Shown: positions 20,860-32,595, numbered from the stretch's first letter. The stretch is DNA of 64,000 nucleotides from Agrypnia vestita (GCA_016648135.1 JADDOH010004264.1:1-64000), one strand, 5' to 3'. Notes: a model not told the origin generated them from the sequence alone. A program made the numbers and translations.

Positions 20860-21614
20860 TGAAGATTCTAGAACGAATTAAATGAATTAGTGTGTAAAAT
20901 ATTATATTAAGAGTGAATTTAATAACACGCTCCAATTAAATTGGTGTTTCATTAATCAATTTCAAAGTGTTTCATTAACCTCTCGCAGCTACGATGCTGT
21001 GACAATATGTATAGTGCAGCTAGGCCGTTGTACTTTCCAAAAATAGTATGTTTGTATTATTTTCCGTGTCTAATGCAAACTAAAGAATGGATTTTGTAGA
21101 TAAAATAATCTTTGCAGGTGTGGTAAAGAGACGTTCTTTTATAAAGTTCACTAATAATTGGAATACGGGGTAATCAATACGTTTTTTCAATTTGATTCTA
21201 ATGATTATTTTCTGACTTGTATACATAAGTATTAAATTAGATGTATATGCTGCACACTACCCTTTATTCATATTAAAAGATGACTGCATAAATATTATAT
21301 ACCCGATCTTTTTCTATAATATTCAAATGATTCCTAGCTATTTTTTATCTATTGAAGGATCAAATGCTTTACGTGAACTGTTTAAGTAGTTTTACTTTAA
21401 AACTAATTAACTTAACTACATATTATATTATGATAAGAATATTTAAAAATAAGATGTATCATTAAACTCTTCCTTAAGCTCAAACTACCTTAACTTATCA
21501 AAGTCAATTTATAACAGCTCAGCTTTAGATTCAAACTTCTTTATCGGTGTAACTTTAAGAGGAGCTTTAGCTTATGCATACGCTTTATCCTAACAAGTTA
21601 CGTCACGATTCAAG
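20860..21614. other. AT-rich, nothing recognised
   Basis: Nothing supportable as a gene, RNA or repeat. Confidence 0.35.
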
Positions 21615-21626
21615 TAAAGTTAAAGT

Positions 21627-22226
21627 GTATATTATAGATATTTCACAGAGACGAAACTGTATTAATTATGGGAAAGTAGGTATAGAAGTCATTTGGGTGT
21701 AACAGGACTTATGACCTGTCTTTTGGTAGGCTTAAGTGATCACTTTACACAATTGTAACATTCGCCATTTCCACCCATGATAGAATATTCCACACATAAT
21801 AAAAAGGATATTGCTCCATAAATTCCGTAAAATCAATTGTAGATTTTCTCATTAGCGACATCTGTGGGGATTTAGGGGAATGAAAATGGCTTTGTACAGG
21901 CCACATGGAATAGGCGCTTACAACTCATATATGAAAGCTTCACGCAATTTGAACATATATACAACTTCCAAAAAATGAATAAGCATGGTATATTCTATCA
22001 TGGGTGGAAATGGCGAATGTTACAATTGTGTAAAGTGATCACTTAAGCCTACCAAAAGACAGGTCATAAGTCCTGTTACACCCAAATGACTTCTATACCT
22101 ACTTTCCCATAATTAATACAGTTTCGTCTCTGTGAGATATCTATAATATACACTAATTGATTAATAATGTCTCTGTGACATAAATCCAGCACTGTTCTGA
22201 AAGATTTGAACAAACTCAAAATATTC
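21627..22226 (+). mobile_element. GATC-palindrome foldback element (copy 3, long form), 12-bp target duplication
   Basis: TAAAGTTAAAGT flanks it at 21615-21626 and 22227-22238. It begins GTATATTATAGAT, keeps both long arms (each with TAAGTGATCACTT) and ends with the ~85-bp tail ...ACAAACTCAAAATATTC. The arms span about 160 bp each and are nearly identical. The middle holds GACATCTGTGGGGATTTAGG. No ORF. Confidence 0.85.
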
Positions 22227-22579
22227 TAAAGTTAAAGTACCTAATATGTTTTAGAACTCTTCTATCAACGCATCACTGTGTTCCATTCAACCTATCATTA
22301 TCAGATTAAAAAACCTATGTTTAAATTAAACTTTCTTTGCAATTAATCTGCATACCTCGTCAAATCTACTGCAGATTCATCATTTGCGTATCATATAAAT
22401 TATGAGAGAAAATAGAAATTAAATTTTATGACAGAATGCATGTATCATTTTAGAAATTAACTGTGAAAGACCTTTCCAATGCAATTACATGACTGAAAAA
22501 AATAATTAACATATTTTTTTTGTAGTGTTTGAAGCTTTGAGATCATTTTTGGGGTATAAAAGCAAAGAAAGTAATCTTT

Positions 22580-22740
22580 TGTTTGTAATTTTCTGGGATA
22601 TTCTGAAACGTATATGTGACCTCTCTAGCCTTGACCGCGTATATGCATGTGACCTCGAGGACAGATAGGTCACGTATACATGGCAGAATATCCCAGAAAA
22701 CTCCACACAGAAGATTCCAAACGACTGTGAAAACCTGAGA
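22580..22740. repeat. Relic of the hammerhead-element flanks
   Basis: TTCTGGGATATTCTGAAACG and GGCAGAATATCCCAGAAAAC face each other, and ACTGTGAAAACCTGAGAACA follows. The flanks match 43190 and 11690, but no hammerhead core remains. Confidence 0.5.
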
Positions 22741-22862
22741 ACATTTTTAAAGACAGTTATATCTAAAAAACTAAAAAAACGTTTTGAATGCAGGTATCGA
22801 GGATTACTGATTTAAAATGTACTGAATTCTATATTTTACGTGTCTATCCCTTCCAAAATTAT

Positions 22863-23563
22863 GAGAGATGTGCCGATTATGACTTTGGCCGACTAGCCGA
22901 CTAGCCGATTAGTCGGTTGTAAAAAGGCCGACTAATTGGCCGACTAGTCGGCCAAGCCGATCACGGTTTAGCTTAGAATTTTTTAAATGTTGTTTTTTCA
23001 GTACATCATGTACATCTTATCTTGGATTAATATTACTTAGTCTGTTAATAAAAAAAAATCCTGCTCTTTTACTTAAATAGTAAAAATGAGTAGCTTGTTA
23101 GTCTTGTGGTTAGGACATATATTGATGTGACACGTATTCCGTGTTCGCATCTCTATTTTTTATATAAAAAAATAAAAAAATTAAAGAAACATTTATAAAT
23201 GTTTATTGAAGATAAGAATATATTATGTTATTTTGTTTGTTAATTAAAATACTAATTTTGTTTGATAAATATCATAGATATTTTTTCTTTACAAGTAAGT
23301 AATTTTAGGGAGTGATTAGTTGATTACAAAACGAAAAGTTGCTTCTTCATTTCAAAATGTGCAGGACTGATTCTAAAATAAAAATATAAATTAACAATCA
23401 AGGTTTTTATTTAATGTAATTCCACCTATATACATTTTATTGAGAAACACATTCAAAGTAAGATGCCGGATAGTCGGCGCTCTTTGCTAAATAGTCGCCG
23501 ACTACGAAAGTGGCCGGATAGTCGGCTTTACCGACTAGTCGCCGACTAGTCGGAACATCTCTA
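22863..23563. mobile_element. Non-autonomous hAT-like element, 8-bp target duplication
   Basis: Terminal repeats GAGAGATGTGCCG (left) and, inverted, TAGAGATGTTCCG (right). Target duplication AAAATTAT at 22855-22862 and 23564-23571; 8 bp is the hAT hallmark. Subterminal GCCGACTAGTCGG-type palindromes are repeated at both ends, likely transposase-binding sites. 701 bp long, no transposase. A tRNA-like sequence at 23083-23160 sits inside. Confidence 0.85.
23083..23160 (+). repeat. tRNA-derived SINE fragment inside the hAT element
   Basis: AGCTTGTTAGTCTTGTGGTT resembles an A-box region and GTGTTCGCATCTC a B box. It matches the minus-strand copy at 43721-43791 (AACTTGTTGGTCTTGTGGTT). An A/T-rich tail follows. 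Confidence 0.5.
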
Positions 23564-23799
23564 AAAATTATATTTCCTATAAATTTACAGGCTCTGTTTC
23601 CTACAATAGGCGCGTACACGATCCGTTATTGTTTGCAATTCGGCGGGCAACTATTGGTAAAAGACAACAATCATATTTTGGTAACCAATCATCGGATACA
23701 AATCCCAAATAACTGTACCAAAAATAATCGGTTAAAATAACGGTTTGACCATCACCAGTACAAAGTTGAGTTAAGTGAAAATTTTAATAAGGAGGAATT

Positions 23800-24165
23800 A
23801 ATTAAGATATATTTCACAGAGATGAAGGGATTTATATGAGAAAGTGTGCATGAAAAAATTTTTTGGCATTTACAGAGTTTACGACCTGTCTTTGGCTGGC
23901 TTAAGTGATCACTTTACACGATGTAACGTTGACGATCCCACCCATGTATTACCACACTATCAAGTTAGGAAAGTTTTAATCACGATATTTACGGACCTCG
24001 CTTATTTTACTCAATACAACTACGCAATGGCTATTTATCAAATATAAATAGCTTCTTCGTCTCTGTGAGACATCTATAATATATCTTGATATATTATAGA
24101 TGTCTCTGGGGACAAAATCCAGTAATTGCGTTCTTAAAAATTTGAATATACCTTTACAAAATTTT
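23800..24165 (+). mobile_element. GATC-palindrome foldback element, diverged copy
   Basis: Contains CACAGAGATGAAGGG, GGCTTAAGTGATCACTTTAC, TTCGTCTCTGTGAGACATC and the tail start GTCTCTGGGGACAAAATCC. It is more diverged than the other copies. AAAATTTTA occurs outside both ends but is too short and AT-rich to count as a duplication. Confidence 0.6.
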
Positions 24166-24169
24166 ATAA

Positions 24170-24735
24170 GCAAGATTCAGTTCAGGAATTCAATTAGGTT
24201 CTACAATTTATTGTAAAATGTTTTTTATGATCACCGTAAAATAGGCTTGACCATGGCAGTATGGCGGCCAGCATTGAACGCAAAGCAGCCAGCCAACTTT
24301 CAGCTAGTAAGAATGATTGTGTTGCTTTTAAATGTTTTGATATCGCTTTCATTCTCTGTAGGGAGAAAGTACAATGAGTAATTTAAAAATGGTTCATAAT
24401 TAATAAATTTACAGAAATTAACACGGTGGCTTGAATTAGCATTTAGAAAGTTGTAGATTGTTTATCGAATGATAAACACTTGTTACGTTTAACGGATCGT
24501 TAACTTGTTGCGTATGTAATTATTTACAAAGCGGCGCGTAACGTACAAGGTATTCAGAAAAATAATTGTGATTTCATTGAGAAGAGTTTAGAAAACGCTG
24601 TGACGTCATTTTGAATAGGGTGTAACAAAAACAGTGCATAATACTTTAAAGGTAGATTATTGCCTTAAAAAAATGACAATAAGTACGCGTGGAAATAAAT
24701 GATAGCAATTTTTAAAAATTTAAAAAAAACACAAT
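24170..24735. other. No feature recognised
   Basis: A slightly GC-richer stretch near 24240-24310 (CATGGCAGTATGGCGGCC) has no supportable exon structure. Confidence 0.3.
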
Positions 24736-25149
24736 TTTGAGAGTTCCATATTTTTAATATCCAAAACCAGGACCATCGTTTTGGCAGATTACGCCATTAT
24801 CAACTGATAAACTTGGAACATTTTAGTGAGTTTATATAAAAAAATATTTGGTGAAATTATGAAAAATTACATGAATAATATTACAATCAATCTAGTTAAT
24901 GGTTTTACAATCATACTATCTGAATATGTAATTAAATGTTACTTTTAACTTAATTACCAATTCAGATGGTATAATTGTAATTGCAAAATAATGCATTGCT
25001 TGTAATTTTCATGTAATTTCCCATAATTTCACAAAATATTTTTGTATTTAAAATCACTATAATGCTCTATGTTTATCAGTTGATATTGGCATAATCTGCC
25101 GAAACGATAGTCCTGGTTTTGGACAATAAAAATATTGAACTCTCAAAAT
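24736..25149. mobile_element. Foldback element, separate family
   Basis: The left arm (TTTTGAGAGTTCC, AAAACCAGGACCATCGTTTT, GGCAGATTACGCCA) and right arm (TCTGCCGAAACGATAGTCC, GAACTCTCAAAA) are inverted over about 190 bp. The middle is AT-rich. No ORF and only this copy in the window. Confidence 0.7.
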
Positions 25150-25159
25150 CGTATATTGA

Positions 25160-25828
25160 TTTTTTATTAAAAAAAAAAATTAAAATGGAGTTCTTTACAA
25201 TAAATAACATCAGTGTACAAAAAGTTAAAATAAATTACAGTAATGCTAGCTTTTTTTCCCAATATTTCTAAATAATCTTTTATAAAACGTTAAGTTATCA
25301 TGAAAGTCAATTGTAAATAATATTATAAATGTTTATTCGATTCGAAGTCAAATAATATTTAGAACGTGATTTTTTGTACAAGGTTTTGTTTATTTTATTT
25401 GACTTGTGTAAAAGAAAATATATTTTAAATATTCAAAATAAGTTACTCTCTAAGTAGTTCAAAGTTTTACAGGAGATAGTCATGTATATGTAAGGATTCT
25501 ATGAGAAATGTTAGGACATCTATCGAATGCTTAAAATAGAACGAACCATTATAACCCGTCAAAAATGACGTATTTTTATTATATATATCGGAAGCCATTT
25601 AAGGCTGTGAAAACGGCGCTATATAGAATAGCGTAGCGTCTTGAAAACGTTAGTGACTGAGATTATTAATTTTTTCCTCTTATACATCATTATTATTGAG
25701 CGTTTGTGATGGACATTGTTACATAGAGGATTATACCTTTTGTACCTCATTTATACATTTCATCATTATTCTTTCTTCTAAAAGAAAGTAATCTTCACTT
25801 CTTTGAATATTAAATAATGTATATAGTT
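25160..25828. other. No feature recognised
   Basis: AT-rich DNA. Small matches to the TTTTACTTGT and CATGAAAGTCAAT parts of the ACAGG-ended family suggest an old fragment near 25240-25480. Confidence 0.3.
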
Positions 25829-26382
25829 ACAGGGTTATTTAGAAAACATTAATAATCTCGCAGGACTATATTTTTGCCTTGATTACGAGTTGAAAATGTT
25901 CAAGTAGTCATGACCTAAATCATTGGTTATGGAGTTATGCAATATCAAAGCTTGCATTTATTTTCAATATTTCTGACTTATTTTTTAATAAAACATTGAA
26001 CTATCATTACAGTAACTTATATCGATTACAAAAAATTCATTCGTTTCAATACAAGTCAAATAAAATGCAGATATTCCAATGGTTTGTTTTCCAATTGGAA
26101 TTGGAAAGTTTTTGTTATTTGTTATTGTTATTATTTGTTATTGTTTTATTGACTTGCATTAAAGGGATTGCATTTTTCTTATTCCATATAAGTCACTAAA
26201 ATGATAGTCCAACGTTTAACAAAAAATAAGTCAATAATATTGAAAAAAAAATGCTAACTTAAATATCTAATATCTCTATAACCATTGATATTAGGTCACG
26301 GTTGCTCGAACATTTTCGGCTCATAATTCAAACAGGAATAACACAGTACTGCGAGGTTTTTAATATTTTCCAAATAAACCTG
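25829..26382. mobile_element. Foldback element, ACAGG-ended family (copy 5)
   Basis: Left ACAGGGTTATTTAGAAAACA and right TTCCAAATAAACCTG are inverted. The arms match copy 4. The middle has TTGTTATTTG repeats. The plus frame at 25996-26199 is a chance reading of the arm and loop. Confidence 0.7.
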
Positions 26383-27078
26383 CGTAATATTTCTACGCAT
26401 TAAATAACATCCAAATGTATTTTAAAATAATCCGAACACCTCGTTTTTTAAAAACAAAATTCATACGATTTGGTTATTTTTAAACTGGCAATGCGCTTTA
26501 CCATTCCGTAGTTTTCTACGCCCTGCATAGAGCGTTTTCGAAGCAATGTTATACAAATTATCGTTTACCTTAGCGTTAGCGGAACAAATATAATTAAATT
26601 CAAAATTCAACACCGCTTGCTAAAACCCGTTTATTAAATATGACATCTCCACGAGTGAATAATTACTTAACATTGGCAAGGTGCACTTTCAAATAGCAAT
26701 TTTTTCAACACAATTATTTTCTGAAGGTCGCTGTGGACAACATCAGACGCAGTCTTTCACAATTTTTATATTTAAACACGTTTGTCGGGTACGTCACAAA
26801 TCTTCTGTCTCACGCTCGTACCTTCAAGAAGTAAAAGACTGAAGAACAGAAATGAGAATGTGATAAAAGAATGCAACAAATGAGATAAGTTACGATAGTA
26901 TTATTTAAAAAAATTTCTTTACGCGAACTGTATTTAAAATACACGACGGAATGTTATGGAAATGTTTCAATGATGAAATTGACTCAAATTAGAAAAAAAT
27001 CGAAAGAGCGTGCACCTATTCATGTACTCGATGTAGAAGTTATAATTGACATTTACATATTGGTTAAAAATGTATAAT
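26383..27078. other. No feature recognised
   Basis: AT-rich DNA with no supportable feature. Confidence 0.3.
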
Positions 27079-27101
27079 CAATATATATATATATATATAT
27101 A
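27079..27101. repeat. (TA)n microsatellite
   Basis: Roughly eleven TA units just left of the Helitron-like block. Confidence 0.85.
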
Positions 27102-27104
27102 TAA

Positions 27105-27536
27105 AAAAAGAAACCCGTGTTTCCCTATCCGCCAAATTTTCTCCACAAACAGGCACGACCACCCACCGGTGGTTATGGTGGTGGATAGCCCTTGGTGTTA
27201 CATCGAAATTATGCGAGTTTGGTGGGGGTGGCTGTGCGTGGGTGTCGAAAATGTGCTTTCTAGCACATTTTTTTGTTACGGGAAGGCCGCAAATGCTTCA
27301 GATTGTTTCAAAATAGGCGCGCCGACTGTGTGACGGTTCTAGAAAATTCCCGAAAGTTCTCTAAGGTTCTAAACTGATTGGCGGAATGTGTCGGTGTGTC
27401 TAGAAGGTTCCTGTACATTCGATAAATTTCTTGAAAGTTCTGGAAGGAAAATGTTCTAGAAGGTTCGCGAAAGTTCTATGACGATCCAAATAAGTGTACT
27501 AAAAATCTACGCGTGTGAAGCCGCGCGGGCACAGCT
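27105..27536 (+). mobile_element. Helitron-like element fragment
   Basis: GC-rich relative to its surroundings. It ends with a GAAGCCGCGCGGGC hairpin-type motif and, after ACAG, CTAGT. A short GC-rich hairpin shortly before a terminal CTAG/CTRR is the Helitron 3' signature. The 5' end is not certain, and helicase coding is absent. Heat-shock-element arrays fill 27337-27480. The plus frame 27046-27333 is probably chance. Confidence 0.45.
27337..27480. promoter_or_regulatory. Three arrays of heat shock elements
   Basis: Alternating TTC and GAA units spaced exactly 5 bp apart, the binding pattern of heat shock factor trimers. Block 1 has TTC, GAA, TTC, GAA, TTC at 27337, 27342, 27347, 27352 and 27357, with degenerate continuation to 27369. 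Block 2 runs 27403-27445 with six good units and degenerate ones between. Block 3 has TTC, GAA, TTC, GAA, TTC at 27454, 27459, 27464, 27469 and 27474. No gene start is visible nearby. Confidence 0.75.
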
Positions 27537-27544
27537 AGTATAAT

Positions 27545-28660
27545 AATAAAATGTCTGGGAAGATGATAAATATATTTGAAAATAGTTTAATATAGTAAAA
27601 TTAATTTATTAATATTAGTTTTTGAATTAATTAGTTACCTAATATAATATAACAGATAATTGTCTTTGAATCAACATCTCATGAAGATTCAAAAACATAT
27701 GATGCGACGAATCAAAAAACGTGTACATTTTTAAAAAAGTCCAAGTGACTACCCATTTTAATATTTTATCGATTTTCGATTCCGTATTAAAAAGTTTTGA
27801 AAATATATCACTTTGACAGCCGCATTGAATGTATGAACGAATGCCTTTTTTGTTTTGAAAACGAATATATAACAATTACGTCGTTTTTGCAAAAACATCG
27901 ACAATAACATACACACCTAAAATCGTAATTAAATAAACAGTTCTAATTTTCAATTCTATAACCAATCATTCGTCAGCTTTCGAATTGAACATCTGTATGA
28001 TTGGCACTCGATTCAAGATGGTCGACATTATTTATATTACTGGAACGCTAACTTCAAGTGAATACATTCATGACAGTTAATTGGATTCGCGCGCATTTCG
28101 TGGTCTTGCATTTCCGCTACAATGCGCACGCTGCACGTGCGCAGCTTCCGTTACAATATGAATGTTACCCTTAACGCGCCAAAAGAAGATAACTTCAAAA
28201 AAAAGATAAATGAAATTCTTAAATGAATGTCAAAGTGTGTCAAAAAAGTGTTGGACCTAAACAAGGGCCGATACCTGGTACCTTTAAAACTTAAAAAAAA
28301 TCAATATAGTTTTGGAATTACAAATGTTGATCCTTGTATTTCTTACGCGCTGTCATATTTCTATTCTCCCAGCAGAGTATAGTAACAAATTGTCAAATAA
28401 CTATACTTACAATGTTGATTTTTTGCGTTAGAATATAATGCGTGGATGAAAATAGTTAATAAATTTAATCTTTTTCGCTAACAGCAAAATAACTAACTTA
28501 ATGGCAACATTATTCATATTAATTAAAAGTGTTCTGTAAACTTGTATAGAAACAATATTTATTTAATTTACATGTGTTTTCCTTTCATTTGAATTAACGT
28601 ATGCTAAAAATTTAAATTCCGAGAAAAGACACAAAACCAAAAATACATATGTGGGAATAT
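27545..28660. other. No gene recognised
   Basis: AT-rich DNA. Around 28095-28150 is a short GC-rich near-palindrome (GCGCACGCTGCACGTGCGC). A short minus frame (27875-27639) has no motif. Confidence 0.3.
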
Positions 28661-28680
28661 TAATACGATATTTAATTAAT

Positions 28681-29111
28681 AAAGATATATTACATGTCTC
28701 ATAGAGACAAAATTATATTTTTTATAGTAGGAAAATAGGTACGGAAGTCTTTTGGTGTTCATAGGGCTTACGACCTATCGTACGGCTGGCTTAAGTGATC
28801 ACTTTACATAATGCAACGTTCACAATTTCCACCCATGATATAATACCAAATTTATAAAACTTTTTGATGTTGTATATATTTAAGTTTTAAACCCGTTTCA
28901 CATGTGTGTTGTATTTTTATTAGCGCGACCGGAATCCGAAGTTTTTTCATTCCCCTTAATTAAACACAGATGTCACTAATGAGATATCTATTTTTGATTG
29001 GAGTTTTTTTCATCTCTATGTGACATTTATATTATATCTCGATTAATGATGTCCGTGGGATAAAATCCAGTGCAGTGTTCTGAAAAATTTGGACAGACTC
29101 AAGATATTCTG
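28681..29111 (+). mobile_element. GATC-palindrome foldback element (copy 4), 12-bp target duplication
   Basis: TATTTAATTAAT flanks at 28669-28680 and 29112-29123. The order is CATGTCTCATAGAGACAAAAT, GGCTTAAGTGATCACTTTAC, an inner GCGCGACCGGAATCC block, TTTTTCATTCCCCTTAA, then the tail TGATGTCCGTGGGATAAAAT to CTCAAGATATTCTG. It belongs to a subfamily also seen at 31525-31850. Confidence 0.8.
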
Positions 29112-29124
29112 TATTTAATTAATT

Positions 29125-29790
29125 TTACAACTCCCATATATTTGTTTTTTGTTTTTATTAATGTATTTACTTGGGATATTAATTTTTAGTGTACATTGTT
29201 TCCTGGTAATTGGCCCCCAATTTTTTTTGGTAATTCTACATAAGAAAACATATAGATAATTAATTCTTTTTATTTGTATTTTTTTCTCTTAGTATCAAAT
29301 TTTAACATAAGTACGTAAATTTATTTTTAAAAATTATTACCTGTTGAACAGAGATTATTATATTTGTAATCTGATATCGTCACATTTGATCGATTTCTCG
29401 GTTGCGAAATAATTGTATTTCCTTATACCACGAGGATACCGGCGAATTTCCACAGCGAATTTTATTTATTTAACTAACTTAATAATTATTTTTTCGATTT
29501 AGAAAATCATTTCCTTCGCATAGGTCGTATGATACGTGCTTCTGAGACATGTAAAGAGTTTTGTTTATTATATTATTAGTTATATTTGCATTTTATATCA
29601 TTTAATTATACAGATAGAACTAGATCAAAAAAATATATTCATTTTCGGGACTCGAACCTAGAAATATCTATACATTATAGGCGTAAACGTAATAAACGTA
29701 ATAAATCGATACAATGACCATGCCAAAAATGTTCCAAATTTAATCTATACGCGCATTCAAATGAGACTTCTATATTTGTTTTAATTATCA
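29125..29790. other. No gene recognised; possible tRNA-like fragment
   Basis: Minus strand near 29720-29645 has CTAGGTTCGAGTCCCG, a B-box-like run, with TTTACGCCTATAATG upstream. The stems do not pair well. The rest is AT-rich. Confidence 0.3.
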
Positions 29791-29794
29791 TAGT

Positions 29795-30320
29795 ATTAAA
29801 TTTTGCAAAATTGTAACTTCACAATTACAATCTCTAAATTCCAAGTTCCAAAATTAGAGAATGTTTACAAAAAAACGTCAATTATACAACTAATTAAAGA
29901 AAACATAACTGCTAAATTTGAAAAAAACACATCATTAAGATTCAAAAATAATTTTAAAATCCCAATATATAATACCAAACTGTGTCAACAAAACTACATA
30001 TACTTGGGCATAAAAAACTTCAAAACCTACCTACAGATATTAAGAAAATCGATGACTTACAACAATTAAAGAAAAAAATAAACCAACACTTTAGATCGAT
30101 ACAATTTGACAGTGCATAACAAGACATATAGCTAAGGAACAAATGAACCAAATCCAAAATAAACTAATAAAGTGTAAGCCCCTCACCAAGCACATGAGCA
30201 AGTCTCATTTTTGGAGAGGCAAAGCAATAAAATAAAATGTGTCTAAGTAGATAAATAGACAAATGTATTATGATTTAAATGTAGTTTTAATATTAATTAA
30301 AAAAAATAATAAAAAAATAA
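29795..30320 (+). pseudogene. 5'-truncated LINE 3' end with hairpin
   Basis: The plus strand reads FEKNTSLRFKNNFKIPIYN, KLCQQNYIYLGIK and, after a one-base frame change, QNLPTDIKKIDDLQQLKKK to a stop near 30118. This is the C-terminal end of a CR1/Jockey-like LINE protein. In the 3' UTR, CCTCACCAA (30181-30189) pairs with TTGGAGAGG (30211-30219) except for one A-A mismatch, with inner ATGAG/CTCAT. An A-rich tail ends near 30320. Confidence 0.65.
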
Positions 30321-30510
30321 AAATGTGTCATTATAACTAGTACAATTATAACTGCAGTGCATAGTCCAAAACGATGCATCAATAACACTTTCATTACAAT
30401 TTAACACCGCCAAAAATATACTTAATACTTTCAGAAAACTTTCAAATTAGATTTTAATTTGCAATTAACGCCAAATTAGTTCATGTTGACTTTCCAATCA
30501 ACATATATTC

Positions 30511-30590
30511 AAATCGATTAACATAAATATTTATGAATATTCAGTATACAAATCGATTGACATAAATATTTATGAATATTCAGTCTACAA
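30511..30590. repeat. 38-bp tandem duplication
   Basis: AAATCGATTAACATAAATAT starts at 30511 and recurs with one change (GATTGACATAA) at 30549. Each is followed by TTATGAATATTCAGT. Confidence 0.85.
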
Positions 30591-30599
30591 ACAAAGGAA

Positions 30600-31520
30600 G
30601 AAGGTCACATAACAGTAAACAAAACACTGTTTTTGTAAATTAACTTGTATTATTATAACAATACTATTCAACAGGACTCAATGTTTGCATTTAATTCGCG
30701 ATCCTAGAATTGGTGAAATTTTCACTCTCTTCTTCAAACAGAAAAAAGGCAATTATTCTCTTTCAATTGGCTTTTTATCAATCGAGTTCAAATAGTGCGC
30801 ATTGAAAAAATTTAAAACTCCAGTATTGTAAATAAGAATCCGCAAATAAGTTATTTAAAATGGTATTTATTTAATCGATATCAGTTTTTCTTTACCATTC
30901 ATCTGGAATACATCAATTCTAATAGATAATTAACGCCACGGTATATAAAAGAAATATATTTTTGAAAAAAAAAAAACATTTTTTACGTAATTCGGCAATT
31001 TTTATTTTATATTAGAAGGTGTCCCTGTAATAAGGGTCTATTTAGTACATTACGTCACAAAGTGTATTTATGTTTTATGCACAATTTGCGGTATTTTCTT
31101 TTTCAAAATTTGAACTCATTCTTGCCGAAATTCTACCTCAAAAGTTGGCTAACATGGAAAAAATCAATATTCATATGGTGTTAAAAAATATGACGGATTC
31201 TGACAGTTCTACCATGTCACTGGGATTGCTTAACAACATGAATAAATAAAGAAAAGTTATAATTAATGTCCATTATTGGCAAGTGAATAATAAAAAATAA
31301 AAAAATAAAAATTCTAGTTATGTATTTCACAGTATTTTTTCTCTCTCCTCTCATTTAGATGCAAAAATAACAGTACATGCAGAGAAACTTTTTAGATTAC
31401 AATGAATAAATTACAGAATCGTGTATCAATAAAATGCACCACAGAATATCAAATATTTCAAATTCAAGATATAGGTAATCTGTATGTATAAACATGCCAT
31501 TTCGTAAAATACATTGTTTA
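30600..31520. other. No feature recognised
   Basis: AT-rich DNA without supportable genes or repeats. Confidence 0.35.
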
Positions 31521-31524
31521 TAGA

Positions 31525-31850
31525 TATATATTATAGGCGTCTCATAGTGACAAAATTATATTTTTTGTGGGAAAGGTAAGTCTTTGGGCGTTCGTAGGGC
31601 TTAGGACATATCATAGGGCTTGCTTAAAAAGTGATCACTTTACACAATGCAATGTTCACCATTTCCACCCATGATAGAATACCACATCTTTCAAAATTTT
31701 TGGAAATTGTACATACATATTTAAATTAAACCCGTTTCATATGTATGTTGTAATTATCTATAGCGCGACCGGCATCCAAAGCTTTTTTCATTCCCCTTAA
31801 AAATCACAGATGCCACTAATGAAATATCTATTTTTGATTGGAATTTTTTG
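31525..31850 (+). mobile_element. GATC-palindrome foldback element, truncated copy
   Basis: Contains CTCATAGTGACAAAATTATA, AAGTGATCACTTTACACAAT, CGCGACCGGCATCCAAAGC and TTTTTCATTCCCCTTAA. It matches 28681-29000 and lacks the tail. Confidence 0.65.
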
Positions 31851-31910
31851 AAAAGCAAATCTTTTATACGTTATTTATAGCGCACTTTTGATCTTGCATC
31901 TGTTTGTGAA

Positions 31911-32266
31911 TAAGCAAAAGTTTATTTTTGAAATTAAATTATTTAATTAAGGAAGAGAAAATATCCGCTGATGATGCTAAAAATGATTTTATATTCGATT
32001 TACTTTGCCAATTATCATTTTTCCGAGAAGACGTATTTTAAACTTTCGTTTTTGGTACAAGGCAAAATTATCAAGAAAACACTATTAAACGATAAGCAAA
32101 AGTTTATTTTTTAAATTAAATTATTTAATTAAGGAAGAGAAAATAACCCCTAATGATGCTAAAAATGATTTTATATTCAATTTACTTTGCCAATTATCAT
32201 TTTTCCGAGATGATATATTTTAAACTTTCGTTTTTGGTACAAGGCAAGATTATCAAGAAAACACTT
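31911..32266. repeat. Two-copy tandem repeat, period 182 bp
   Basis: TAAGCAAAAGTTTATTTTT, GGAAGAGAAAATA, AATGATGCTAAAAATGATTT and TTTGGTACAAGGCAA recur in order 182 bp apart. The two units differ at a handful of positions. Confidence 0.9.
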
Positions 32267-32374
32267 CGCCAATGTATGGAATCGGTTAATAACATAATGT
32301 ATTTTATGTTCATGCATGTTTTGAACAAATAAGTTAAGATGAACAGACGTATGGATAAGAGAAAAGAAGAATAA

Positions 32375-32595
32375 TGTAATGACAATGGACAGGCCACATC
32401 GCGCGGAGGAAGGATAATCGCTGGACGAAAGCAGTCATCCAGTGGGTATCAAGAGGCCAACAGGGCGCTCTAAAACCTGGTAACTTGACGAAATGATAAA
32501 ATTATGTGGCAGAGAATAATAATGAACAGAGAAAGTTGAAATACTTGGGGAGGCTTTCATCCAGCAATGGATAGAAAAAGGTTGATAATGATGGT
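32375..32595 (+). pseudogene. LINE relic, C-terminal end with TGATGATGA tail
   Basis: Plus strand: TGHIARRKDNRWTKAVIQWV, RGQQGALKPG and, near the end, KLKYLGEAFIQQWIEKG then stops. GHIARR...RWTKAV and the final LGEAFIQQW are typical of one arthropod LINE type. GATAATGATGGTGATG may be the repeat tail. Confidence 0.65.
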
